A stretch of 23,815 nucleotides of DNA, from positions 1-23,815 of the forward strand of contig UQYM01000038.1 of assembly GCA_900545315.1 (NCBI GenBank). The letters run 5' to 3'. The first letter of the stretch is position 1. Every line of letters starts with the position of its first letter. Position numbers and translations under genes: made by a program. This document shows, one piece after another, positions 1-8,288 of this stretch. Below the pieces are notes generated by a model that did no database searches, was not told the origin of the DNA, and saw only the letters and a program-made list of their open reading frames with translations. This stretch comes from an uncultured Alistipes sp. Lineage in GTDB: Bacteria > Bacteroidota > Bacteroidia > Bacteroidales > Rikenellaceae.

Positions 1-638
1 AGATTCTTGCGGTCGGTCTCCTCCAGTTTCGAGGGGACGAACAGCGGCGACTTGGCATCGGTCAACCAGCCATTATAGCCCGGTTCCAATTTATACAGTT
101 CGCGGTAGGTGCGTTGGAAACTGAATTTCGGGGCATTTTGCACCCTTTGTCCCAACACGGCCCCTTCGAAAGGAATCGCAACTTTATTCCATTTCCCGGT
201 AGTGGTCGCAGCGATCACCTTGCCGTCAGCGGTTACCTCGGCCTGCAGGAACGACGGTGCGTTCATAATGTAGAAGTTGGGCACATTATACCCCGCCACC
301 TCAATGGCCAGCAGGTTCTCTCCCTCCTTCAAATAGGGCGTCAGATCATACTCATCGACCCGATAGTATCCTTTGCCGGCCACACAAGGTCCATGTCCGA
401 GAAAAGTTCCATTGACATAGGCCCGGTAATCACTGTGGGCTGTTAGCCGTAGCTCCATCTCCTCCTCCCCATCCCAAGGAATGATGGCCCGGAAGCTGGC
501 AGTCAGATTGGGGGTCGTCTGTTGTTCGGCGATCCAGATGGGAACCGCCTTTTGAAACGTTACGGGCGCTGCCTGTACCTGTGGCCGGAACAGACCACCC
601 AGCAGCAGAAACATCCCGATGCGCAGTAAAAGTTTCAT
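1..638 (-). CDS. Alpha-L-rhamnosidase-like secreted protein, N-terminal part (runs off the window)
   Basis: The first 212 codons are visible; the C-terminus lies beyond base 1. The protein starts MKLLLRIGMFLLLGGLF and has a Sec-type signal peptide ending near QVQA/AP, so it is exported to the periplasm or outer membrane. The next ~190 residues read as a beta-sandwich of the kind found at the N-terminus of GH78 rhamnosidases: YRAYVNGTFLGHGP, then YYRVDEYDLTPYLKEGEN, the 'carbohydrate-binding jelly-roll' signature of these enzymes. The catalytic (alpha/alpha)6 barrel would be downstream and is not seen, so hydrolase activity is inferred. It resembles the N-terminus of the complete enzyme at 1928-4129 (AADSKYWLWINGRMV, then YYDEIDIAPFLQKGEN), so the two look paralogous. 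It is the last visible gene of a four-gene minus-strand run, 271 bases after the esterase gene, a gap large enough for its own promoter. Confidence 0.75.
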   Translation of the reverse strand, partial: MKLLLRIGMFLLLGGLFRPQVQAAPVTFQKAVPIWIAEQQTTPNLTASFRAIIPWDGEEEMELRLTAHSDYRAYVNGTFLGHGPCVAGKGYYRVDEYDLTPYLKEGENLLAIEVAGYNVPNFYIMNAPSFLQAEVTADGKVIAATTTGKWNKVAIPFEGAVLGQRVQNAPKFSFQRTYRELYKLEPGYNGWLTDAKSPLFVPSKLEETDRKN

Positions 639-675
639 AAAATGTCGTAGTTGTTTTAAAGAGATTATGTTGTTG

Positions 676-706
676 TAAAATTAGCCGATGCTGTGTCTGA
701 TGACAA
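676..706 (-). promoter_or_regulatory. Weak candidate promoter for the partial rhamnosidase-like gene
   Basis: Read on the minus strand, TTG (704-706) is followed 20 bases later by TAATTTTA (676-683). This is a one-base departure from the Bacteroides -7 consensus TAnnTTTG. It would start transcription some 30 bases before the ATG at 638. The rest of the 639-909 gap shows nothing else convincing; a 60-codon plus-strand ORF in it looks random. Confidence 0.25.
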
Positions 707-909
707 CAAAATCACAAACAAACTGCCGGCATGAACTCGTCGGAGGGGTTATTATGTTTGAGGTTCGGAGGCCTTCGCCTGACTCAGTGTGCGTACGTTA
801 TCATGCCGGGATGGTGTCGCTCTCCCTCTGTTTCTAAGCGTGCCGGTTGTACTGATCCTGCATTGCCTTCAGTTCGCGACAGTCTGTTCGCCGCCTTCTA
901 CTCTCGAAA

Positions 910-1809
910 TTAGCGGTTGGCCGTAGCGTCATTCAACAACCAGTCGAGCAATAGCTCCTTCATCACCTCATGGTAACGGAATGAGGAGCGGAATCCCCAT
1001 CCGTGTCCATCGGTCGGGAAAACATACATGGATGCAGGAATTTGCCAACTCTTGAGCGCATTGTAAAACATGGTGCTGTTTTGAGCCGGAACCGTCCGAT
1101 CGTCATCCGAAAGAATCAGCAACGTACGTGGAGTCTGGGCCGTCACCTGTTTCTCGTTCGAATAGTACTCACGCAGTTGCGAGGTGAGATTCTCTCCGGC
1201 CAGATTCTTGACCGAACCGCGATGGGTCAGGCTGTCTGCAAAGGTAACTACCGGATAGAACAGCACTCCGAAAGCGGGACGGGTCTCTGCATCGAAATGG
1301 GTCATCAACGTAGAGGCCAAGTGTCCACCGGCGGAAGAGCCCATCACACCCACTTTGTTCGGATCGATGTTCCACTCCTGCGCATGTTCGCGAATTACAC
1401 GCATCCCTTGCTGGGCATCACTCAGCGGAATAGTGTGGTGACCATTCGGCATGCGATATTTGAGGACAATGCCGGTAATGCCGTTTTCAGATAGCCATTG
1501 AGCAATATCCTTCCCTTCGTGGTCAATGGCCAGGTAGGCATAGCCTCCGCCCGGAGCAATCATGACCGAAATGCCGGTGTTTTTGGCAGGATCGGCCGGA
1601 TAGACAAACAGCGAGGGTACCGTAACATTGTGCAGCATGCCGTTTTTATCGACAAACTCATCCTGCGTGATGCCGCTTACTCCCGGAGGAGTCGTGGGCC
1701 ATATTTTCAATTCGAAAGGTTTGGTTTGTGCGCTTGCACTCATGCCCATCAACGTCAGGCATCCGGCAGCAACCATCGTTTTCATAGCAGAAGAAAATGT
1801 GAATTTCAT
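910..1809 (-). CDS. Secreted alpha/beta-hydrolase, carbohydrate (acetyl)esterase-like
   Basis: A 299-aa protein with a signal peptide (residues 1-28, ending ASAQ) and an alpha/beta-hydrolase core. Visible motifs are the oxyanion-hole segment APGGGY (85-90), the nucleophile elbow G-S-S-A-G with Ser159, a probable acid Asp237 in DDRTVPAQNS, and His269 in DGHGWGF. Size and motifs fit the bacterial acetyl-xylan-esterase/BD-FAE-like group, which removes acetyl or aromatic acyl groups from plant polysaccharides. Placed between two rhamnosidase-like genes, it probably de-esterifies the same glycan so the glycosidases can act; the exact substrate cannot be read from sequence. The chosen start gives a clean signal peptide. 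The upstream gap to the complete rhamnosidase is 118 bases, so co-transcription is likely but not certain. Confidence 0.85.
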   Translation of the reverse strand: MKFTFSSAMKTMVAAGCLTLMGMSASAQTKPFELKIWPTTPPGVSGITQDEFVDKNGMLHNVTVPSLFVYPADPAKNTGISVMIAPGGGYAYLAIDHEGKDIAQWLSENGITGIVLKYRMPNGHHTIPLSDAQQGMRVIREHAQEWNIDPNKVGVMGSSAGGHLASTLMTHFDAETRPAFGVLFYPVVTFADSLTHRGSVKNLAGENLTSQLREYYSNEKQVTAQTPRTLLILSDDDRTVPAQNSTMFYNALKSWQIPASMYVFPTDGHGWGFRSSFRYHEVMKELLLDWLLNDATANR

Positions 1810-1927
1810 AATATTTAAGTATAAAGTTATAGGTGCAATTTGGGTCGTTAGCTATGTCTTCTTCAAGGTCAATCCAACAACAAAATTCTATTCTTTAGTT
1901 CGTTTCCCTCGAAAACCAATAAAAATC

Positions 1928-4129
1928 CTATCTCCCTTTAACGGTATGTTGGCCGGCCGAGAGCACTGTTTTTGCCCCGGATGGAAAGAGTACTTCGGCC
2001 GTTGTCCCTTCGGGAACCGTGGCTGTTACGGTCAGTGTTTTACCTTTACGTGTAATCTGTGCCTTAATTAGGCCATTGGTGGTGCTGACCGTCGCTGAAA
2101 CGTCCGTCAGATTTCCCATTTGTGGCGCAATGCGAAACTGTTTGAAACCGGGCGCTGTTGGAGCAATACCACATACCTTCTGACTCAACAATGTCAAAGG
2201 TCCTCCGGTCCAGGCATGGTCGTTCGAGTTGGCATCCGTAGCGTGGGCTTTGTATTTCCATACTTCGAAGAGCGTGGTGTACTCGTTATGGCTGAGCATC
2301 TCGGCATAACGCTGATGCATCCGTTCAATCGCTAAATCGGGTCGTCCGATTGCAAACAGTGCCTCCAAAACATACTTTTCCATATAAGGACCTGCATGTT
2401 GCTCTTTGCGAAGCGTCTCGGCCAATTGTGGATATTTATCCTGCGAGGCTAACCCTGCTAAAATAGCCATGGCCTGGGCCCGATCATCCGTTTGACCTTG
2501 ATAGGCAGGATCACGATAACATGTGCCGGTCCAGAACCGCTGGTCGAAATGTCGCTCAATGCCGGTCATAATGCTGTCGATCCGGGCAATATCATCCTGT
2601 TTGCCGAGCATTTGGGCAAAGGCACGCTCTCCCTTCATAGCCAAATAGTACCAAGCATTGGTCAATACCAAGTAATCCTTATGTTCTCCCCAGTCTGCCC
2701 ATGTCCAATCTCCCGGGCGATGCATGACCAATCCGTCTGCATCGAGTTTCCAATGTGTGTGCAGGTAGCGATGCATGCCGTCGTATATCGAGGCAACAAA
2801 ACTGCTGTCCCCACTGTAGTAATATTGGGTGTAGAACCCATACCAACCTACCAGTGCAAGCGACTGTAAAGGCAACTCCCGAGACCAGTTCCCGGCTGGG
2901 GCCGGCGCAAAAATCACCCCATCGTTGCGCTGCCAGCCGATCATTTCATGAATCGCCTTGGTCGCCAGTTTCTGAGCTTGCGGGTCAAAAACGTAAAAGG
3001 TTTGTGCCAACTCATTGGCCAGATCACCGCCCCATTGAGCACGTTCACGTTCCGGACAGTCAAAATAGGTGTCGCGCATGTTGACGTATAGCGTGCGTGC
3101 CGCCCGTTTCCAGAGTTCATTCAAGAAGGGATCGTTACATTCAAAACTGCCGGAAAATTCGGTGTCGTAACCGGTCTCCCGAAATTGAACCCCTTTGACC
3201 TCCACACCTGCCGGAATGGCATATTTGACAATATGGCCGCTCATCCATCCGAGATTTTCATACTGTTGCAGTCCGGGACGGGTGATGTATTCGCAACGGA
3301 CCGAAGCAGTACTGCCGTTCCCGGTGTAATAGTTGTCGGTCTGAATGCGAATCGTGTCCCCTCCTTGAGCTGAATAGACCTCCAGCCAAGGGGTGATCTG
3401 TGCATTGTAGGGCAGTTTGCAGTACAGTGTGTCACCGATACGTTCAATCGAGACATATGCTTTCAACCCGTAGTCCTTCCACATCGGGATGGGGCGTTTT
3501 ACTAATTTGCCGAAAGGAGCGCGATTGGCATCTCCGACCATCATGGCATTGGACTTGATCCGATTCTCTCCGGGAAGATACCACCCTTCGATCGCTTTTC
3601 GGGCATCGTAACGGATATTCCCTTCGGGCAGACGATAGTTAGGGTAAGGAGCTTCCGTATTGGAGAAGGCCTGATAGGTGTCGCAACGCCAAGTGTTGTT
3701 GGAGACGATCTCGACGCCTGGCGCCTGGCAGTCGAACAGAAAACCGGCATGTCCGCTACTCGAATGGCTGAATCCATTTAGCCCAAAATACCATACCAGC
3801 GCTGCAATGGTATTTTCACCCTTTTGCAAGAAAGGAGCAATGTCGATTTCGTCATAATAGGCATCTCCCGGAGCAGGTCCTCGCTTTAAGGAACCTTCGA
3901 ATACCACCATCCGACCATTGATCCACAACCAGTATTTACTGTCGGCTGCAATACGTGCCACAGCCTGGGTCGGAACCTCGTCAATCTCTGTGGTGGTGCG
4001 GTAGGTGTACCAGCTATTGGGGGGACTCTGGTTGGTCTCGTGGCTGATCCATACCCCTTTCCACGGTGTTTCGGCCCATAGTCCCCAACTTGCGATCAAT
4101 CCCAATAAGAGAAAAATAATTTTACGCAT
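1928..4129 (-). CDS. Alpha-L-rhamnosidase, GH78-like, secreted
   Basis: A complete 733-aa exported enzyme with a signal peptide (about 1-19, cleavage near LWA/ET). Order of parts: an N-terminal jelly-roll (about 20-180; WLWINGRMV, DEIDIAPFLQKGEN), a second beta domain, an (alpha/alpha)6 catalytic barrel (about 330-640), and a C-terminal beta-sandwich (FKQFRIAPQMGNL to the end) typical of GH78. Near residues 355-368 is DCPERERAQWGGD, matching the GH78 block D-C-P-x-R-x-[ED]-R-x-x-W-x-G-D that carries acidic catalytic or substrate-binding residues. The family hydrolyses terminal alpha-L-rhamnose by inversion. The length is on the short side for GH78. Its gene sits 63 bases after the metallophosphoesterase gene, so the two probably share a transcript. 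The leader just before the ATG (4141-4150) is complementary to a repeat in the candidate small RNA near 8.1 kb. Confidence 0.85.
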   Translation of the reverse strand: MRKIIFLLLGLIASWGLWAETPWKGVWISHETNQSPPNSWYTYRTTTEIDEVPTQAVARIAADSKYWLWINGRMVVFEGSLKRGPAPGDAYYDEIDIAPFLQKGENTIAALVWYFGLNGFSHSSSGHAGFLFDCQAPGVEIVSNNTWRCDTYQAFSNTEAPYPNYRLPEGNIRYDARKAIEGWYLPGENRIKSNAMMVGDANRAPFGKLVKRPIPMWKDYGLKAYVSIERIGDTLYCKLPYNAQITPWLEVYSAQGGDTIRIQTDNYYTGNGSTASVRCEYITRPGLQQYENLGWMSGHIVKYAIPAGVEVKGVQFRETGYDTEFSGSFECNDPFLNELWKRAARTLYVNMRDTYFDCPERERAQWGGDLANELAQTFYVFDPQAQKLATKAIHEMIGWQRNDGVIFAPAPAGNWSRELPLQSLALVGWYGFYTQYYYSGDSSFVASIYDGMHRYLHTHWKLDADGLVMHRPGDWTWADWGEHKDYLVLTNAWYYLAMKGERAFAQMLGKQDDIARIDSIMTGIERHFDQRFWTGTCYRDPAYQGQTDDRAQAMAILAGLASQDKYPQLAETLRKEQHAGPYMEKYVLEALFAIGRPDLAIERMHQRYAEMLSHNEYTTLFEVWKYKAHATDANSNDHAWTGGPLTLLSQKVCGIAPTAPGFKQFRIAPQMGNLTDVSATVSTTNGLIKAQITRKGKTLTVTATVPEGTTAEVLFPSGAKTVLSAGQHTVKGR

Positions 4130-4192
4130 CGGTGTAGGTGTTAGGTTAGTGTGGTCGTTTAGGTTTATAAGTTTGGAATAAGTCCGATCGGC

Positions 4193-5362
4193 TTATTTCC
4201 GAGGGAATGTCCAGTGGTGTAGCGCGTTGTTATGGCGGTCTTTGACCACAAGATCGAGCGCGTTTTTATCGACGGTGATATAGGCTCCCTCCGTGTTGGA
4301 GTTGATCAGCATCGGATAGTTGCGTCCCTCTTCGCCAGCCGGCGAAAAGATCTGACGATGCAGGTGACCGCACAACATCAAATCGACTCCTGCCTCGTTC
4401 AGCAACGGAACGAACAACCGTTGTGATTCCAACGGGCCATACCAGGTGTCGCATCCGGGCGGAATGTGGATCACGACAATACGGTAGGCTGCATTTTTGC
4501 ACGCGTCACTCGCCAAGGTCTGTTTCAACCAAGCGATCTGCTCTTGGCGGAACGTATCGAAAGCTCCCAAACCAAAATATTCAATGTCAGAATCCGGTTT
4601 GTCCTCACCCCCGTCCAATACGATGAAAAAGGCCGGCCCAACCTGGAATGAATAATAGGTCGTTTGGGTCGGTGCCGGGAAAAAGTTGCGGTACTGCGAA
4701 AAGAACAGCCCTCGGGTCTCGTGATTGCCACGAGCATAAAAGAACGGAATCTCCGAAGCAAAATTCTGAACGGCCGTATTTAAAAAACCATTGAAAATTC
4801 CGGCTCCGGAATCGAACGTCGTCACCATATCGCCATTGAACAGGACAAAATCATTCTTCTCTTTGCGTACGTCCCGGATCAAGTCTGACAGTAAGGCACT
4901 ATCCCCGTGTATGTCGTTAACAACAGTAAAGGTAATCTTGGATTTGTCGTTGTCAAAAGTGGTGAACTTATAGGGCTCTCGAGTATAGACATCACTGGCT
5001 ACGGTTGCCCCATATTGGACGAAATAATCCTCGTTTTTGGTCACCTCCCGAGAGTAGATACGGTAACGATAGGTGGTACCCTTTTCGAGTCCGGTAACAT
5101 GAATCCGATGCAGTGTATCAACCACCTTGCGTCCCATGTCGGTTTGATAAAATTGCGGATGTTCACTGGCGTAGAAGCTGCGCCCGTCGTCGGGGGCAAT
5201 CTCGACCCAGGAAACGGCTGGACGATCTGTAGCCCAAACAATGGTCACTTCGTGTTCGCCCATCTGCTGAAGGTATGGACCGCCGGTGATCTTGATCTGT
5301 TGGGCGATTGCCCCGCACCAGAAAAAGAGGAAAGTCAGTAGGAAAACTCCTTTCTTTGTCAT
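4193..5362 (-). CDS. Secreted metallophosphoesterase with purple-acid-phosphatase-type N-terminal domain
   Basis: A 389-aa exported protein: signal peptide 1-20 (FFWCGAIA/QQ), an Ig/FN3-like domain (about 22-135; GPYLQQMGEHEVTIVWATD is typical of purple acid phosphatase N-domains), then a calcineurin-like phosphoesterase domain. All metal-ligand blocks are present: D150-x-H152, G177-D178, G212-N-H-E215, H299 and G332-H-L-H335, so an active dinuclear metal centre is expected. The family hydrolyses phosphomonoesters or diesters; the substrate is unknown. It is the first gene of the minus-strand glycan run, which suggests a phosphorylated or teichoic-like substituent on the target polysaccharide, or release of phosphate from it. 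That link is inference from position only. Confidence 0.88.
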   Translation of the reverse strand: MTKKGVFLLTFLFFWCGAIAQQIKITGGPYLQQMGEHEVTIVWATDRPAVSWVEIAPDDGRSFYASEHPQFYQTDMGRKVVDTLHRIHVTGLEKGTTYRYRIYSREVTKNEDYFVQYGATVASDVYTREPYKFTTFDNDKSKITFTVVNDIHGDSALLSDLIRDVRKEKNDFVLFNGDMVTTFDSGAGIFNGFLNTAVQNFASEIPFFYARGNHETRGLFFSQYRNFFPAPTQTTYYSFQVGPAFFIVLDGGEDKPDSDIEYFGLGAFDTFRQEQIAWLKQTLASDACKNAAYRIVVIHIPPGCDTWYGPLESQRLFVPLLNEAGVDLMLCGHLHRQIFSPAGEEGRNYPMLINSNTEGAYITVDKNALDLVVKDRHNNALHHWTFPRK

Positions 5363-5813
5363 TGTGTTTAAATTGAGATTTTGATTGAGGTAGTGTAAGG
5401 TATGCGTTGATCAGATATTTTGTTATGGCATTCGCCCTACAAAGAGACCACTTCACAAAGTGCATATTGGAGGTGGTCAATGGCGTTTGTATGGCTGAGT
5501 GTCAATTATATGGCAGATTTCTTTACATGGCCGTTTAAGTTGCAACGTAATTTAACCCAACAAAGGTACGGCTTTATTTCGTGATTTCCTGACCCCAAGC
5601 CAAGAAAATGTCCGAGAGATTGCTCCCCTCCGAGTCAACGTTCGGATAGATTGCCTTTTAGGAGCTGCACGACAATATGACAAAAAAGAGTGATTGAAAA
5701 TAAAACGACGTTACTGTGTTATCTTATTGATAATAAATAAAATAAAAACTAAAATTTGGGCTGCTCGTTTTTTTTTATTATTATTACCGTCTCATCTAAA
5801 AACTAACATACGT
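5363..5813. other. Divergent intergenic region between the phosphoesterase and lipoprotein genes
   Basis: This 451-base spacer drives genes in both directions. For the plus-strand lipoprotein a promoter-like pair is visible at 5727-5758 (listed separately). For the minus-strand phosphoesterase the only good -7 match is CAAAGGTA on the + strand at 5561-5568 (TACCTTTG on the minus strand). It has no TTG at the usual distance, and would give a leader of roughly 190 bases. No convincing gene, tRNA or terminator is visible. Confidence 0.4.
5727..5758 (+). promoter_or_regulatory. Candidate promoter for the glycosidase-like lipoprotein
   Basis: TTG at 5727-5729 is followed after 20 bases by TAAAATTTG (5750-5758), a Bacteroides-type -7 box with one extra base. 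Transcription would begin near 5766, 48 bases before the ATG at 5814. This argues against a TTG start at 5694, which would lie upstream of the promoter. Confidence 0.35.
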
Positions 5814-7958
5814 ATGTCTCTATTTTCAGATTGGTCAGTTTCGGGCCGGAAACAACTTGTGTGCATGGCCATTATCGCATTGGCCGTTGCCGGGTGCAAC
5901 AAATCCGAAACCGGGAAAATCGATCGTCGCGCTGTGGTGGAACGCCATCGTGTCGTTTCCGATTCGATCAACCATAAAAGCCCAGCTCAAGTGGGTAATG
6001 GCGATTTCGCCTACGGTGTGGACGTCACCGGATTGCAAACTTTCGTCCCGTTTAGTGCCATGTCCAATTGGAGCTGGCATAGCTTCCCGCTGCCCGAAGG
6101 GGTCAAGATCGAAGATTATACAGGCGTCCCAATGGATACCTATGGTAAAATGCTCCCGTATGAAGTCGGTGACCCCAACAAACCTGAAATTACCTCCTGG
6201 TTGGTTGCTAACCCCCACCGCTTTAATTTGGGACGTATCGGTTTGCTGTTGACCCATGCGGACGGTTCTCCCGTAGTTGAAAGCGATCTGACCGATCCGC
6301 ATCAGGAGATCGATCTGTGGAAAGGAATCATATACAGTACATTCAAAATCGATGGCGAAAAGGTTCAGGTAACCACTGCATGTGCTCCGGATCAGGATGC
6401 TGTGGGCGTGACGATCAAATCGCCTTTGGTGGCTCAGGGCCGTATCGGTGTATTCCTCGATTTCCCATACCCTCGTAACAAACAGTTTGAAGATACGGTC
6501 GGCGACTACAACGCGTATGACAAACATCGTTCCGAGTTGATCGCCAACGGTGCGCAAAGTGCCGAAATCCTGCGTACCATGGATAGTACCACCTATTATA
6601 CTGCACTGAAGTGGGGAACCCCCGCCAAGTTCGGTCAGGATACGGCTTCGAAATCTCCGCATCGCTTCGTGTTGATGCCTACCGAAGGGGAGGAGCTGAT
6701 GTTTACCTTCGCTTTTGCTCCGAAGTCGATCGAAGCCGATCGGTTGCCTTCGGCCGCTCAGGTGGACGAAGCCAGTGCCAAAGCCTGGGAAGAGTACTGG
6801 ATGTCGGGTGCTGCTATCGACCTGTCGGAGAGTACCGATCCTCGTTGGAAAGAGTTGGAACGTCGTATCGTGCTGTCCCAGTATGTTCTGCGGGTTAATG
6901 AAGCCGGCGTACTGCCTCCACAGGAGAGCGGTCTGGTCAACAATGGTTGGTTCGGACGGTTCCATTTCGAGATGATCTGGTGGCATGGCGTACATTACGG
7001 TTTGTGGAACCGCTGGGAGTTGTTCGACAAGAGTCTGCATGTATTTCCCGATTTCCTGCCCACTTCGATTCAACGTGCACAGAAATTGGGCCGGCGTGGT
7101 GCCAAATGGCCCAAATGTACGGCCAATTTCGACCGGGAGTGGCCTTGCTGGGCTCACGGTCTGTTGATCTGGCAGCAGCCGCACCCCATCTATTTTGCCG
7201 AGATGGATTATCGTCTCCACCCGACGCAGGAGACCCTCGACAAATGGAAAGATGTGGTCTTCAATTCGGCTCAATACATGGCCGATTACGCTCACTACGA
7301 TGCAGCCAACGATCGTTATGTACTCGGCCCCCCGGTGGTAATCGTTTCGGAAAATACCGATGCTCTCAAAACGGTCAACCCGATTTTCGAATTGGGATAC
7401 TGGCGTTATGGTCTGCGTACCGCACAGCAGTGGCGCGAGCGTCTGGGACTGCCTCGCGAAGCACAATGGGATACTGTCCTCAATAAACTTTCACCGCTGC
7501 CGATCGAAGACAGTGTCTATGTGACCTATGAAGGTATTCCCAATATGTGGACCAAATATACCTTTGAGCATCCAGCCTTGACCGGTGTGTTCGGCATGCT
7601 GCCGGGTGATGGGGTCGATACGACGGTCTATCGCAGAACGCTCGACAAGGTCAACCGCGAATGGCAGTCTGATCGCATTTGGGGTTGGGACTTCCCGATG
7701 ATGGCGATGGGTGCTGCCCGTAGTGGCAATCCTGAACTGGCGATCGACCTGTTGATGCATAACTCGAAACAGTTCCAGTTTGACGAACATGGTCTGGCTA
7801 CAGGCGGTCCGTGGCCTTACTTCCCCTCGAACGGAGGTCTCTTGACAGCTGTTGCCATGATGGCTGCTGGTTGGGACGGTTCGCAAGGTGAGGCTCCCGG
7901 CTTCCCGAAGAATGGCAAATGGGTAGTCAAATACGAAAATTTTGTTCCTATGCAATAA
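5814..7958 (+). CDS. Lipoprotein with six-hairpin glycosidase-like architecture
   Basis: The frame is open from 5694, but the ATG at 5814 is preferred. It yields 714 aa with a short N-region, a hydrophobic segment and a lipobox LAVAGC (V-A-G-C), so the mature protein should be lipid-anchored; the longer version would bury this signal. The N-terminal third is beta-rich (GNGDFAYGVDVTGLQTF, then WSWHSFPLP). From about residue 340 the protein is helical and very rich in Trp and Tyr (IWWHGVHYGLWNRW; REWPCWAHGLLIWQQ), as in (alpha/alpha)6-barrel glycoside hydrolases of the GH15/GH65/GH78/GH95 type. The N-terminal block recalls GH65-like enzymes, but I cannot assign a CAZy family or catalytic residues. 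The gene is divergent from the rhamnosidase run and probably acts on the same glycan. Confidence 0.7.
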   Translation: MSLFSDWSVSGRKQLVCMAIIALAVAGCNKSETGKIDRRAVVERHRVVSDSINHKSPAQVGNGDFAYGVDVTGLQTFVPFSAMSNWSWHSFPLPEGVKIEDYTGVPMDTYGKMLPYEVGDPNKPEITSWLVANPHRFNLGRIGLLLTHADGSPVVESDLTDPHQEIDLWKGIIYSTFKIDGEKVQVTTACAPDQDAVGVTIKSPLVAQGRIGVFLDFPYPRNKQFEDTVGDYNAYDKHRSELIANGAQSAEILRTMDSTTYYTALKWGTPAKFGQDTASKSPHRFVLMPTEGEELMFTFAFAPKSIEADRLPSAAQVDEASAKAWEEYWMSGAAIDLSESTDPRWKELERRIVLSQYVLRVNEAGVLPPQESGLVNNGWFGRFHFEMIWWHGVHYGLWNRWELFDKSLHVFPDFLPTSIQRAQKLGRRGAKWPKCTANFDREWPCWAHGLLIWQQPHPIYFAEMDYRLHPTQETLDKWKDVVFNSAQYMADYAHYDAANDRYVLGPPVVIVSENTDALKTVNPIFELGYWRYGLRTAQQWRERLGLPREAQWDTVLNKLSPLPIEDSVYVTYEGIPNMWTKYTFEHPALTGVFGMLPGDGVDTTVYRRTLDKVNREWQSDRIWGWDFPMMAMGAARSGNPELAIDLLMHNSKQFQFDEHGLATGGPWPYFPSNGGLLTAVAMMAAGWDGSQGEAPGFPKNGKWVVKYENFVPMQ

Positions 7959-8065
7959 AAATGCTGCCTGAATGAATCGTCTGGTTAACAGTTAGTTATT
8001 CACTTGTGACTGCAAAAAAACATGAAAAAAGAGACAAAATGAATTATTAAAAATATTTAAGATAT

Positions 8066-8097
8066 TTGGATAATTAGAAATTTTGTCCTTACATTTG
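8066..8097 (+). promoter_or_regulatory. Bacteroidetes-type promoter with no protein gene behind it
   Basis: TTG (8066-8068), a 21-base AT-rich spacer and TACATTTG (8090-8097) match the Bacteroides primary-sigma consensus TTG-N19-21-TAnnTTTG exactly. Spacing is identical to the promoters at 19122 and 22891. The predicted start is about 8104. No open reading frame of note follows before the terminator at 8225-8271. Confidence 0.65.
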
Positions 8098-8115
8098 CGG
8101 TGAAATTTAGGTTCA

Positions 8116-8142
8116 TTTAGGTTAGTAGTTTTAGGTTAGTAG
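8116..8142 (+). repeat. Tandem 13-bp direct repeat
   Basis: TTTAGGTTAGTAG occurs at 8116-8128 and again at 8130-8142, separated by one T (14-base period). A partial, degenerate copy (TTTAGGTTCATTT) lies just upstream at 8106-8118. If transcribed, these would be single-stranded 5' segments of the candidate RNA, a layout suited to base-pairing with targets. Confidence 0.8.
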
Positions 8143-8224
8143 AAGGGAAAACGGTGGAATAGTGATAGTTGTCACGTTCTGCCGTTCTTCCTTTGAAAAA
8201 GAAGGTTCATTTTTAAAATTATAT

Positions 8225-8271
8225 AATAAAAGAGGAGATGTCTGATTATTGGCGTCTCCTCTTTTATTTTT
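8225..8271. terminator. Strong bidirectional intrinsic terminator
   Basis: A perfect 14-bp stem, AATAAAAGAGGAGA (8225-8238) with TCTCCTCTTTTATT (8255-8268), encloses a 16-base loop and continues into T's on the + strand. Because the stem starts with A's and ends with T's, it reads as a terminator on both strands. It would end the candidate RNA on the + strand and the phage-type operon on the - strand. Confidence 0.8.
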
Positions 8272-8288
8272 GATATGGAATATTGAGT

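Larger units (their letters stand above)
8104..8271 (+). ncRNA. Candidate small structured RNA, about 170 nt
   Basis: A promoter with a perfect -7 box lies immediately upstream and a strong intrinsic terminator ends it; no credible ORF lies between. The 5' part holds two perfect copies of TTTAGGTTAGTAG. A central imperfect hairpin spans 8142-8194: AAGGGA.A/T.TCCTT-type pairing with a G-T wobble and one A-C mismatch, then ACGG/CCGT, a TG/TG internal loop, GAA/TTC, and GTGA/TCAC closing a six-base loop. The 10-mer AGGTTCATTT occurs on both sides (8109-8118 and 8203-8212). The long hairpin with internal loops is loosely reminiscent of 6S RNA, but the two ends do not pair, so I do not call it that. 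A long 5' UTR remnant is the alternative. Confidence 0.45.

Noticed and set aside
731..913. A 60-codon plus-strand frame between the partial rhamnosidase and esterase genes
   Set aside because: No promoter, Cys/Arg/Ser-rich random-looking translation, and it runs into the esterase stop region.
5694..5813. A 40-codon N-terminal extension of the lipoprotein from a TTG start
   Set aside because: It would place the lipobox about 70 residues in and lies partly upstream of the promoter; the ATG at 5814 gives a normal lipoprotein signal.
5835..7466. A 543-codon open frame on the minus strand inside the lipoprotein gene
   Set aside because: It lies wholly opposite a gene with a clear lipobox and protein-like composition; its translation is Cys/Arg/His-rich with no domain pattern, and long mirror frames are common in this codon usage.
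8104..8271. Calling the candidate RNA 6S RNA
   Set aside because: It has a long interrupted hairpin, but the 5' and 3' ends do not pair into the closing stem expected of 6S, and the hairpin is short for that family.
8236..8274. A 12-codon ORF (MSDYWRLLFYF) inside the terminator stem
   Set aside because: Its start overlaps the hairpin stem and its length and position are incidental to the inverted repeat.
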